Shown here piece by piece: positions 1-9,856 of a stretch of DNA of 24,664 nt. Location: contig LDOQ01000204.1 of the NCBI GenBank assembly GCA_001887945.1, positions 1 through 24,664 of the forward strand, read 5' to 3'. The notes under the pieces are model-generated. The model worked only from the letters and a program-made list of their open reading frames with translations. It did no database searches and was not told where the DNA came from. The position numbers were made by a program, and so were the translations under genes. Each line of letters begins with the position of its first letter. Within the stretch, counting starts at the first letter, position 1. Origin of the DNA: Spraguea lophii (lineage: Eukaryota; Microsporidia; Spragueidae).

Positions 1-2
1 GC

Positions 3-131
3 ATATCTGTAGTGAAACCAGTTAGTACAAGTTTAATGTCGCTCGAGGAACCGAAGGTCACAGACCATGGTAGGCCGCAACCGGCCAGGAAGCTTTGATA
101 AATAAAAGTTTCATTCGTAAAAAAAAAAAAA
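3..131 (+). repeat. Dispersed repeat copy 1, with 3' poly(A) tract
   Basis: This segment aligns without gaps, apart from one ambiguous 8-9 nt patch, to 9272-9383 (copy 2). The match is about 79 of 104 compared positions. It is clearly richer in G and C than the surrounding DNA. It carries AATAAA near 101-106 and ends in 13 A residues (119-131), like the 3' end of a retroposed transcript. Homology reaches the window edge, so the 5' end is probably outside the window. The GTTAGTAC at 22-29 and a GGAACCG block further on faintly recall the 3' half of 5S rRNA, but the intervening helix is missing. It could be a SINE-like element or the 3' end of a longer retroelement. That it is a repeat is seen directly; the class is inference. 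Confidence 0.6.
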
Positions 132-778
132 GCTACACCGATGACAAGATAATTTATAATAAATGAAATGAAGCCAGTCAATATATTAAAATTTTTTATC
201 AGATACAAATTGACTAACGAGATGTGGATGATTGGTATTTTTTTAGTAGAAAATAAAAAAACCTATAAAATAATTTTAAATGGGATTATTATTAAATTAT
301 TTTTTTAACAAAATTAATTTATCTTTTTTTTCTGTTTTCTATTAGAAAAAGAAAATCTTTCACATACATATTAGCATGATCGTAATAATCCCATTCTAAA
401 AGTAGATATCAAAATCCGACGTTTTTTAAGGGAGTAATGACCCTAAGGGACGAATTTATATAGAACAAAGAATTTTCTGTATTTTCATTTTAACCTTTAC
501 CGTCTATGAATTGTATAATCCCCAGATTCTAGTAATAGATGAATATTATATTTTTTTATTTCATATGGGTTAAAACAAAGAAGTAACAAAAAAATATTAA
601 AAATTATTTATGACGTTTATCACAAAATTAATTACAAAGAAGTTATAATCAAGTTATTTTACATAACCTCCAAAAATAAGAATAACATTAAATAAATAAA
701 AATAAACTTTTCAAAATTAACAAACAAATTTTGTAAAAATAATTTATTTAAGATTTTTTTGTAAAATTTTTTTACTCC
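132..778. other. Non-coding upstream region of the RdRP gene
   Basis: AT-rich sequence without a convincing gene. Frame 430-573 (+) is open for about 48 codons without a useful start and is as long as chance allows at this base composition. The last 100 nt before the RdRP ATG are nearly pure A/T with long T runs. An in-frame TAA lies nine codons upstream of the ATG, so the RdRP frame does not extend into this region. Confidence 0.5.
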
Positions 779-3700
779 ATGTCATTACCAACAAAGAAAG
801 TAAAAACACAAAAATTATTTGATGAAACAAAAATACAACAAGAAAAAGAAGATGAGAATAGTATTATAAATACCGATATCACAGATAAACCATTAAATCA
901 TAAAAATATAAGAAATAATTACAATAACCCAGAAATAATAAAACAAACAGATATTGTTCACGAATATTTGGATATAAAATTGTTGTATTTCCCCGATCCA
1001 ATAGATTCGCTTCAGATTCTAATGGATAACAATGAAAGTTTAGTTATTATTGAAGAATTAGATAGAGAAAGATTTAAAGGGATTGAGAATAGGTATATCA
1101 ATTATACAGAAATGATTGATGATTTATCTTATAGGGCTATTCAAAATCTTAGTAGAATTAAAAATAATATCGTTATCCTTGATAACTTTGATAATATAGA
1201 CAATTTATTAGTTACTATTGAAAATTTAAATTTATATTTTAAACAGAAAACCAAAAAGATTAAATTAATTATAACCACCAACAGCCCGTTTTTATTATTA
1301 GATTTATATAACCACCAAAAATATAGTAAAATCCCTATTATAAAAGAAGAGCCTTTCTTTAGAGATTTTTTTACTCAAATAGAATTAATATATCATAATC
1401 ATAATAAGGAAGAAAGTGAGACAAGAAAAAATAAAATGATTATTTTAAAAGAATTAATAAAACATTTAAAAGAAGAAATAATTTTGTTAATTGGAGATAA
1501 CAAGGAAAAAAAATATTTGAAGAATAATTTTAATATTGAAATATTAACTTATTATGAATATCATGATATTTATAGAAAAACTAAAAATGATAAAGTTATA
1601 GTGTTATATGATTATATGCCTATAAAATCCAAGAATAAGAAATATTTGATATCTCATGAAGAGGAAGAAGATTTTTATAGAGCGCTTGTAGAAACAGAGG
1701 ACATGATATATTCTCTAACGAATAAAAACGCGCAAGAAGATAATAAAATAATATGTATTAAAGATAAAGACAATATTGAAACACAAAACATAAATATTTC
1801 AAATAAAAATGATATACTAAATAATAAAAAAACAGAAAATAATAGAAAGAATAAAGATTTTTCTTATTTTGTAATCGATAGAGAATATCAATACAAAATA
1901 ATAAATTATAGGAGTAACAATACAAAGGAAATAGAAATTACTAAAAATAATATTTGTAGAATAAAAGATGAAGAGATTAGAAATAATTCAATTTTTAATA
2001 AATTGTATGAGGGAGAATACATATCTAAAAAATTAGATGTTCCTTTGAGGCTGAAAACAAATAGAGAGATAAATTCTAATAAATTTAAGGTGGGTATAAC
2101 AAATGTAAAACTTGGTCATATGGATCAGAAAGATAGTTTTAGTAATAATATAGACATTATAGGCAATGGTATATTAATAGTAGGTAATAAAAGTATAAAT
2201 ATTATAGGAACTGTTAAAAATAATAATATAACTATAAAAGATATTAATAATAAACAGAGTAAAGATATTACGAAATATATTAAGATTGTAATTGAAAATA
2301 TAACAGAGGATAAATTATTCTATTTCAACAAGAAAATATTTATTCTTTTGAAACATTATCCTAAGTTTTTTTATTCGACAGACAGAGTTTGTGATAAAAA
2401 TATAAATACTTATAATAATATCGGATGGAGAAGAGGAGATCGATATAATTTTCCTATGGTTGAAGGAAGATATGATATATGTGTGGAAATTAAACATGGC
2501 GATATATTAATGCTTCTATTAAATCTCGAGAAATATTCTAAAATCTATTTCTATAATATTTTTATTTATGGAATAAATAAACAAAATATAGATAATAAAA
2601 TAATAGGAAAAATGAATGTACAAGATCAATTAGATGTTGAGAGAGGATTAACTCCCCAGGAGATTTTAAAATTTTGTAAGGATTTAAGTTTCGACGATAG
2701 ATATTTTATATTATGTTTTCTATCCAGAAAAGGAAGAAATGTTAGAATAAGTTATAATATTCTTAAAGAACTGAAAAAATATTGTATGTGTGATATTTTA
2801 TATTTTTTAGACGGGCATGCAACTAATAGATTTAGCTCCATACCATCATTGTTGAGTAAATATAACGGTACAAAATATAAAGTATATTTGTCTTCAGATT
2901 TGGTACTTATACGAAGTGTTTGTATTACACCTATGGCATTTAATTATGATTACCCCAAGGTATCATTATCTAATAGAGTATTGCGTAATTTCGACAGTGA
3001 AAAAGTTATAAGAGTAAGCTTTAGGGATGAAAATTTATCAGACAGAATAATGGGTGATGAAGAACTAAATATGGAATATTTATATGATTATTATAGAAAT
3101 ATTTTAAACGATGGATTTATAAGCTTAGATAGAAAATATTTCTTCTTAGCTACTAGTGCATCACAGCTTAGATTACATTGTGCATGGTTTGTAACTCCAT
3201 ATATGACAGGGAATACTTTGATAGGCGTGGATTTCATAAGGAATTGGATAGGAGATTTTTCAGAGATTAATAACATAGGAAAATATGTTATACGCCAAGG
3301 TCAACCTTTTAGTAGTACATATTTTACTTTTGATGCCACAATAACAGAAGAAAAGGATTATTATGAAAATGGTTATAATTTTACAGACGGAATAGGAAGA
3401 ATTTCAATAGATTATGCAGAAAAAATAGTTGAGAGTATGAAACTGAAATCCAGACCTTCTGCATTTCAAATAAGAATAGCAGGATATAAAGGAGTGGTAT
3501 CTGTAGATCCTAGATTGAAAAATAATTCCATAAAAAATGAAAACTTTTTAATTTCAAATGCAGACCTTATTCTTAGAGAGAGTATGAAAAAATTTAAATC
3601 CAACCACATGTCATTAGAAATTGTAAATTATTCTCAATCAATACCGGCGTATTTAAACAGACAGATTATATTGATATTAGAAGGATTAGGAATAAAAAAA

Positions 3701-6700
3701 GAAATATTTATAGAATTACAAGATGAAGCGGTTACAGATGCAATAGGAGAATATATCATAGACGAATATAGGTTTGTTAAAAAATATTGCAATTTCTTTA
3801 AATTAAAAAACGTAGAATCAACACAAGAGAAAATTTATAAGATAAATGATATGAAAAATAATATCGCTTATTCATATGCACATAAGGATGATACTGATAA
3901 TATATTCTATTCCAATATTAATAACAAAATGCATTACTCAAACACAAATATGAATTTTATCAGAACATTAAGTATTTCGTCTATCTGTAAAACATTTACT
4001 TCTATACATAAAAAAGGAAAGATTTTTATAGAAAAAGGAAGAGTGCTTATGGGTATTGTAGATGAATTTAATATTTTAAAAGAAAACGAAGTTTTTATCA
4101 ATTTAAGTGATGTAGGAGTGATTGTAGAAAATATTATGATAAGTAAGAATCCTTGTTTACACCCCGGTGATGTACGTGTAGTTAATGCCGTATCTAATAA
4201 TACATTAAAGAATATCTACGTCGATGTTGTAGTATTTGCTAAATGTGGAAATAGACCATTATTCAATATGTGTTCAGGTGGGGATTTAGACGGAGATTTA
4301 TACTTTTGTTCATGGGATAAGAGATTAGTTCCAGATGAAGTATTTCCTCCGGATACGTATGTGAACAACGAAGTGCTGAAGAAAGAAATAGTATCTCAAA
4401 AAGATATTTCTAATTTCTATATAAAATTTATGAAAGAAAATGATTTAGGAAAGATTGCATATTCTCATCTGTCATTTTCTGATAAGGAAAGTATTACATC
4501 TGCTGAAGCATTAAAATTAGCTACTTTATTTAATCAGGGTGTTGATTTTCCCAAAACAGGTTTTGTGCCTCGTCTCCCAATGGACCTTGTTCCAAGAGAG
4601 TATCCCGATTTTATGCAGATTAAGACCCAGCATATGTATGAAAGTAAAAAAGCATTAGGAATTTTATTTAGGAGATCTGCAATGTTAAATTTAGATATTA
4701 ATTTTAAATCTTATTTTTATAACAATATCAATAATCCAAAAGAAAGTGAATGTATAAATAAGAATAAAATAATAAGAATACTTATAGATCATCTTCCTAA
4801 ACAAAAATATATCTATCCATCAACAATACAACCTTTTTTACAAAACGCATTAGAAATATATTCTAATTATAAGACAGAACTCCAATTAATTCTCAAATCA
4901 TATGGAATAACAGAATATGAGTTATTTTCAAATATATCTACATCGCCGGATGAATTTACATCAGAAGAAAGCAGAGGACATACATATAACATAAATAAAA
5001 AAGTAAAGGAGATTCTCAATAAATATAGAGAAATATTTAATAAAAATAAAATTAATGAAGATTTATCATTGAAAGCATTAGCATGGTATAAAATAAGTAT
5101 AGAAAATAATGATCCAAATGATAATTCAACTGAGTCATACAAATCCTTTGGTATTATTAATGAAGATCATCTTAATCTCAATCTTATAAGAATCAAAGAA
5201 AAAACCTTTGAAAAAACCAATTTTATATTTACATCCGGGATCGAACTGAGAAATAAAAAGAATGAAGATATAGAAGATACCATAGATATAGAAGAATATC
5301 ACGTAAAATATAATGATAATAAAATAACAAAAGAAAGAATAATAATCTATACTAATCACTTACAATATCTTACAGATCCTAAATTTGCAATACTTGATAA
5401 TAGGATTTATTCTGAATTGTTCCATATCTTTTATGCTTTAGAAATAATTAATTTAAAAGATATAAAATTTATTTATGATTTTATTTTTTTAATATCAATG
5501 TCTGATGAAAGTCTGTACAACGATTCCAATAAAAATATATTAAAATTAAAAATAATTAATAAACTTATCGGACTTAGTAATTATAAGAATACTTCCAACA
5601 TAGAGGATATCAGCAATAAGATAATAAGAACATCGTTAATACTTTCTTTTAATATACCAATACAACAGAAATTTAAATTATCTCTCAATAACAATATTTT
5701 AAAGAGTAATACTTCCAATAATATTTCTAATAATATAATTATTAATACTCCACCATATAACAATCTTACAGTAATAGGAATGTTTGATGTTAATGATGAA
5801 GTTTATTTTAAAGAATATAAAGGAAAAAAAAGCGCTAAGCATATAAGGAAAAAAGTATATGATATAGAATTACTCAACAGTGGTAAAACATCTATTAATA
5901 TATACAAAGATGATTTAAGAAGGTTTATAGTTGGACATTTATGGCATAGAAGGAATAACAATAAACATAATGATAATATCACAAAGGAAAATTACCCTAT
6001 TGATATTTCCAATAGAAAAATATTTATAGATGTTAGAATATTACCTGGAAAACTATATTTTCATTCTTTATCCAATAAATATATTTATAATAATATTAAA
6101 ATAAGAGAGCTTGGTAGGATTCTTCAACTAGGACAAGTAAATAAAAATACAGAATATATAAGAGCATATTTTTATCATCATCATAAATTAGTAGATGATA
6201 ATTATGATACGTATGAAGAAAACATAAAAGAAAATAACGATAACAATATCACAAGAATAGATATAAAAAATTATAATTCAATTACATCTTTTATCTTTTA
6301 TGATTATAGTTTTAGAATTAATAATATAAGATATGGAATATATCTCGATAGTAATCTAAATATACTACGAATAACAAGGAAAAAAAATATTATAGCCAAA
6401 AAGGAAATAATAAACACAGAAGATCGTGGTGATACTTTGATAGAAATTGTGTTTGAAGATGTAATATACGAAGATAATAAAATGGTGATTAGTGATATAT
6501 GGTTTTATCTTTTAAACGAGGGTTTAAAAAATAATATTACCAATAATAAAGAATGTTTTAATTCTATGTTAAATAAAGAAAGTAAAATTTATGATTTAAC
6601 AAAAGAAGAGGAATTAATGTTCAATAGAAGATTATTTGAAATAAAAGAAAATGTGTTTTTAAACAAAAATAATACCTTCCATACCATAAGATTAGAAGTG

Positions 6701-6916
6701 AACAGAATAATAGCTTATAATAATATTATTATAAAGGAAGACAATACAATATATTTAATAGATAAAGATGTATATTTAGATACAGATTTACATTTGGATC
6801 ATAAATTGAAATATGTTACAGGAAAAGTAGGATTTTATATCGATGAGATCGAGAGACATGATAAATTTGAAAATATTTTTGAAAGTATTTGGAATAGATA
6901 TTTAGGTACTTTATAA
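779..6916 (+). CDS. Cellular (RDR/QDE-1 type) RNA-dependent RNA polymerase, extended
   Basis: Putative RNA-directed RNA polymerase that would make double-stranded RNA from single-stranded templates in an RNAi pathway, probably as substrate for Dicer. The core lies at about residues 620-1330. It shows the family blocks in order: F-T-D-G-I-G-R-I-S (868-876), L-R-E-S-M-K-K-F (932-939), Y-L-N-R-Q (958-962), and the catalytic G-D-L-D-G-D (1168-1173), whose aspartates bind metal. All active-site aspartates are present. At 2045 aa it is much longer than typical fungal or plant members (about 1100-1400). Residues 100-290 resemble a DEAH-type helicase without usable motifs (D-N-F-D at 135-138, T-T-N at 166-168). 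Residues 290-360 are an Asn/Lys-rich linker. About 700 residues follow the core, with a possible Tudor-like segment near 1668-1715. The ATG is the first in frame after a stop; TCC precedes it, so a CCC-type start motif is weak at best. The frame is intact across three A8 tracts. No intron is seen. Confidence 0.93.
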   Translation: MSLPTKKVKTQKLFDETKIQQEKEDENSIINTDITDKPLNHKNIRNNYNNPEIIKQTDIVHEYLDIKLLYFPDPIDSLQILMDNNESLVIIEELDRERFKGIENRYINYTEMIDDLSYRAIQNLSRIKNNIVILDNFDNIDNLLVTIENLNLYFKQKTKKIKLIITTNSPFLLLDLYNHQKYSKIPIIKEEPFFRDFFTQIELIYHNHNKEESETRKNKMIILKELIKHLKEEIILLIGDNKEKKYLKNNFNIEILTYYEYHDIYRKTKNDKVIVLYDYMPIKSKNKKYLISHEEEEDFYRALVETEDMIYSLTNKNAQEDNKIICIKDKDNIETQNINISNKNDILNNKKTENNRKNKDFSYFVIDREYQYKIINYRSNNTKEIEITKNNICRIKDEEIRNNSIFNKLYEGEYISKKLDVPLRLKTNREINSNKFKVGITNVKLGHMDQKDSFSNNIDIIGNGILIVGNKSINIIGTVKNNNITIKDINNKQSKDITKYIKIVIENITEDKLFYFNKKIFILLKHYPKFFYSTDRVCDKNINTYNNIGWRRGDRYNFPMVEGRYDICVEIKHGDILMLLLNLEKYSKIYFYNIFIYGINKQNIDNKIIGKMNVQDQLDVERGLTPQEILKFCKDLSFDDRYFILCFLSRKGRNVRISYNILKELKKYCMCDILYFLDGHATNRFSSIPSLLSKYNGTKYKVYLSSDLVLIRSVCITPMAFNYDYPKVSLSNRVLRNFDSEKVIRVSFRDENLSDRIMGDEELNMEYLYDYYRNILNDGFISLDRKYFFLATSASQLRLHCAWFVTPYMTGNTLIGVDFIRNWIGDFSEINNIGKYVIRQGQPFSSTYFTFDATITEEKDYYENGYNFTDGIGRISIDYAEKIVESMKLKSRPSAFQIRIAGYKGVVSVDPRLKNNSIKNENFLISNADLILRESMKKFKSNHMSLEIVNYSQSIPAYLNRQIILILEGLGIKKEIFIELQDEAVTDAIGEYIIDEYRFVKKYCNFFKLKNVESTQEKIYKINDMKNNIAYSYAHKDDTDNIFYSNINNKMHYSNTNMNFIRTLSISSICKTFTSIHKKGKIFIEKGRVLMGIVDEFNILKENEVFINLSDVGVIVENIMISKNPCLHPGDVRVVNAVSNNTLKNIYVDVVVFAKCGNRPLFNMCSGGDLDGDLYFCSWDKRLVPDEVFPPDTYVNNEVLKKEIVSQKDISNFYIKFMKENDLGKIAYSHLSFSDKESITSAEALKLATLFNQGVDFPKTGFVPRLPMDLVPREYPDFMQIKTQHMYESKKALGILFRRSAMLNLDINFKSYFYNNINNPKESECINKNKIIRILIDHLPKQKYIYPSTIQPFLQNALEIYSNYKTELQLILKSYGITEYELFSNISTSPDEFTSEESRGHTYNINKKVKEILNKYREIFNKNKINEDLSLKALAWYKISIENNDPNDNSTESYKSFGIINEDHLNLNLIRIKEKTFEKTNFIFTSGIELRNKKNEDIEDTIDIEEYHVKYNDNKITKERIIIYTNHLQYLTDPKFAILDNRIYSELFHIFYALEIINLKDIKFIYDFIFLISMSDESLYNDSNKNILKLKIINKLIGLSNYKNTSNIEDISNKIIRTSLILSFNIPIQQKFKLSLNNNILKSNTSNNISNNIIINTPPYNNLTVIGMFDVNDEVYFKEYKGKKSAKHIRKKVYDIELLNSGKTSINIYKDDLRRFIVGHLWHRRNNNKHNDNITKENYPIDISNRKIFIDVRILPGKLYFHSLSNKYIYNNIKIRELGRILQLGQVNKNTEYIRAYFYHHHKLVDDNYDTYEENIKENNDNNITRIDIKNYNSITSFIFYDYSFRINNIRYGIYLDSNLNILRITRKKNIIAKKEIINTEDRGDTLIEIVFEDVIYEDNKMVISDIWFYLLNEGLKNNITNNKECFNSMLNKESKIYDLTKEEELMFNRRLFEIKENVFLNKNNTFHTIRLEVNRIIAYNNIIIKEDNTIYLIDKDVYLDTDLHLDHKLKYVTGKVGFYIDEIERHDKFENIFESIWNRYLGTL

Positions 6917-7319
6917 AATATATCGATTTGAATAAAAAATATTTATTTATAATTTCTTTTATAATAATAAAACATATTGAGAAATATTTATTTATTATGA
7001 ATTACAAGTGATACATATATTTTTATAAATTTAAGTTATGATAAAGATCATGAATTATTTTTTTTTATTTCTATTTAACATAAACTTTAAAATAAATATA
7101 TATTTTGGGTTATTATAATTTATTTGATTTAGATAATGATACGAAAGTATAAAAATATATAAATTTATAAATATAATTAAAACAAATAAATTGTGTTATT
7201 ACAAAGGACATTTTTTAACTGTTTCATTATATTTTTGTTGTTTTATAAAATTAAGAAAAATCATATAGAAATAGAAATAAATAATAAATCTATCAAATAA
7301 CAAGTTATCAGATCAAAAT
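6917..7319. other. Non-coding spacer between convergent genes
   Basis: About 400 nt of AT-rich DNA lie between the RdRP stop and the end of the minus-strand gene. An AATAAA at 6931-6936, 14 nt after the RdRP stop, could be its polyadenylation signal, but this hexamer is frequent by chance here. Nothing else is recognised. Confidence 0.4.
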
Positions 7320-8880
7320 TTAATTTAAACTGTTGTTCGTGGAATGGTTAATTTTTACTTTTCTTACATCAATCTTCTTCAATAAATTCTTTAACTCATC
7401 TAATTCTTTATCGCTAAATATTCCTTCACAATATTCAAATGGGTATTCATGTATATTACCTTTTGAATATTCATGGAGAGATTTAAAGACATTTTCTAAC
7501 CTTTTAGCAAAAATATTGTTTTGTCTCTTTCTTTAACCATTTAAAAGATTTTTATTTTATTAGAAATTAGATACTCTGATATTCCTTGTTTTTCAGTGGA
7601 TAATAATTTATGTTTAATCGATATATCATTTAAAGAAAAATTAAATTGTTCTTTTGATGTAATAACATACTTATCGTTTGCGCTAAAGTCAACAACAAAA
7701 GTCTTAGAGACTAATCGACGTTGACTTTTCTTTTTAATACTACTAAGAAATTCATCAAGAAGAGTGTGTACTTCTAACTTATAGTCATTTAAATCGCTCA
7801 GTATAATATTGAAACGATCTTCCATAGTTTTTTCTCTTCTATCCAATACATGAAGAATCTTATTATGTAAATCATCAATATAATTATTGTAATTATTATA
7901 TTTCATTTGTAGAAATTTATTAAATTCGATTTCAGCAGGGTTAGAAAATTGGATTACTTTCTTGACGAAATTTATTATACTAAACTTACTTGGTAGTTTA
8001 CATATTAGCCACTCTAAAATAGACTTTGATAACTTTTGCTGTTCCTTTAATACAACATCTTTAACAGAACTCATAATTTGTTTATAATAATATGAATAAT
8101 CATTATCAAAACTATTAAGTAATGTTTTTAAATAAGACATCATTTCATCATTTTTTATAACATTTTCACAATCATTAAATAATTTTGTCACATCCTCATA
8201 TATTCTATTGTTAATTTTATTACTTGTTCCAATTAACTCATTTTCAAGTTCCATTTCGAGTTTTTTTATTTTCTGCAGTTGACATTTCTCCCATTCAGAA
8301 TATGCATTAGAAATTGTTTTTTTTCCAGACCTTTGAAAGGAATTGGATGTACATGAAATAACTGGCGGTTTATTTCTTTTATTAGACTTACCTGCCCGCT
8401 GATCATCCGCTGTTATGTTATCTATAACTGGTATTAACATTTCCTTAGCGAATTTAAACGGACCCAAACCAAACATCCTAGCCTTAAACATAGAATAATA
8501 GTCTCCTTTACTTATTTTCATGAAATCCTTAATAGTAGAGGAATCAGAATTAGCATCTAGTGAATGCATTATTTTACGTGAAAAAGAAGAATATAAATTG
8601 CTAATATCAATTTTATCTTGAACTATATTCGAAAATATCTCTTCTGCTCCTGATTCTAAATTTAAAAATCTCTCTCTTAACTTGGATTTAGAATCAATTA
8701 AAAAAAATTCGGGCAATTCTTTTTCTTTATCGTTAATAACTCTTCTAATTCTACAGAACGAATAAAATTTATATTAACTATTAATACGCTAAATATTTTA
8801 ATTGAATCTATTACAGATAATAATATCTTTAAACGTGGTTCAGATGGATAAAAAATTGCATGGGTAATAATAACTTTCAT
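7320..8880 (-). pseudogene. Unrecognised coiled-coil protein gene, broken in three frames
   Basis: Read on the minus strand, three open segments join into one protein of about 520 aa. Segment A: 8880 (ATG) to 8698, 60 codons ending N-C-P-N-F-F-stop. Segment B: 8773 to 7541, containing the longest piece (about 390 aa), with no ATG at its head. Segment C: 7532 to 7320, 70 codons. A and B meet at a T8 tract (8700-8707 on the plus strand); one more T there would give a continuous reading. B and C meet near 7533-7541. Segment B is rich in Lys, Glu, Leu and Asn, with long predicted helices and likely coiled coils (about its residues 125-330). Segment A, with a hydrophobic strand 'FSVLIVNIN' followed about 20 residues later by 'PNFFLID', vaguely recalls the later strands of a dynamin/mitofusin G domain. 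No P-loop is visible, so that is only a guess. I do not recognise the family. The breaks may be mutations or assembly indels. The plus-strand ORF at 7333-7536 is an antisense shadow of segment C. Confidence 0.55.
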
Positions 8881-8930
8881 TATTAAATGTTTGATCAATT
8901 TTCTTATTTTAATTCACTTAATAAAGTATA

Positions 8931-9005
8931 TTTGGTCCAATGGTCATGGGGTAATAACTAAACCCTAAGCTTGACAGGTTCGAATCCCTCATCCCAAAGC
9001 ATTTT
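8931..9005 (+). other. tRNA-like sequence with Pol III A and B boxes
   Basis: T-G-G-T-C-C-A-A-T-G-G at 8933-8943 fits the A-box consensus TRGYNNANNNG, and GGTTCGAATCC at 8977-8987 is a perfect B box, 33 nt downstream. A T4 run at 9002-9005 could terminate Pol III. Ends T-T-T-G-G (8931-8935) and C-C-A-A-A (8994-8998) can pair. However, I could not fold a normal cloverleaf: the T stem has only two good pairs, and the spacing leaves no room for both an anticodon stem and a variable loop. It is therefore a decayed tRNA gene or the head of a tRNA-derived SINE rather than a working tRNA. No anticodon is assigned. Confidence 0.45.
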
Positions 9006-9060
9006 CAAAAAAAAATGAATAAAAGGTAGAAGATAAAGGTTGTTAAATAGGGAGTATTCA

Positions 9061-9173
9061 TTAGCGTAATATTGGTTATACTTTGTATGACACCCTACTA
9101 CTAAATTAAAGCAGTATTGATTGGTGTAATTGCAATCATTATATTGATTTGTGATTCACCAATATTATGCTAA
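9061..9173. repeat. 113-nt element with 16-nt terminal inverted repeats
   Basis: The left arm 9061-9076 (TTAGCGTAATATTGGT) and the right arm 9158-9173 are inverted repeats with one mismatch in 16, which would be a G-U pair in RNA. The 81 nt between them contain weaker internal symmetry (TTGGTGTAATTGCAATCA). It could be a MITE-like mobile element or the stem of a structured RNA. It sits between the tRNA-like unit and repeat copy 2, so it may be part of a composite element. No coding potential. Confidence 0.5.
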
Positions 9174-9271
9174 AAAAAGTTGAGAATCCCTAAAAAACGG
9201 GGTGAGATACAGTGCCGTCCACCATACACAAAATCCAAACACATTATAACATAAAGTAAGATATTATTAAT

Positions 9272-9383
9272 ATATATATGGTAATATTAGTTAGTACAAG
9301 TTTAAAGGTCTTTAGGAATTAAAGATCATAGACCATAATAAACCACATCTAACCAGGAAATTTCGATAAATAAAAGTTTTATT
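9272..9383 (+). repeat. Dispersed repeat copy 2, AT-shifted
   Basis: Homologous along its length to 3-115. Of about 25 differences in 104 compared positions, 20 are C to T or G to A relative to copy 1, two are the reverse transitions and three are transversions. The 46-nt block 9317-9362 has 13 such transitions in 14 changes. The AATAAA-bearing tail (GATAAATAAAAG) is unchanged, but there is no long poly(A) tract. The 5' boundary is uncertain and may extend back toward the tRNA-like unit at 8931. Confidence 0.6.
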
Positions 9384-9856
9384 AAAAACATGTTTATCTA
9401 GACTGTCTTTATATACGATCAATGATTATTTGACGTCGATTGTTATATTGATATTTTAGCCATGAAGTTTATATGCAGTTATAGTTTTTTTGTTTAGCGC
9501 ACTTCATACTTTATATTTTCATATTTGTATAATATTAAGATACAATCAGAAGTTGAAATAAATTTTTGTAATATTAAAACTTTTAAATTTTCCATTGTAA
9601 ATAATACGAAACTTATTCTTAGTTAATTATTTTGTGATGTATATTTAAAGTTTTTTATTTATACAAATATTTTCTGAAAAAATATCAAATTATTATATCA
9701 AAAAACAACCTAACCATTATTAACATACAGTATTTCTATGATTATATATTTGTTATTATTAATATAATTACTCCTTTATCTTTTATTCTTTAAAAATCTA
9801 ATTATAAAATCGTATTAAAAAGATAAAAAAAAATATGTTTCAAATAAATAATTTAA
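9384..9856. other. Non-coding region between repeat copy 2 and the next gene
   Basis: About 470 nt of AT-rich DNA with no open frame of note, no motif and no inverted repeat that I could find. Confidence 0.4.

Noticed and set aside
418..445. Similarity of CGTTTTTTAAGGGA to the reverse complement of 9190-9203
   Set aside because: The core is a T6 run plus a few bases with an indel; too short to call a repeat in this composition.
7333..7536. 67-codon plus-strand ORF
   Set aside because: It has no ATG near a signal and lies exactly opposite a better minus-strand segment that continues the neighbouring gene.
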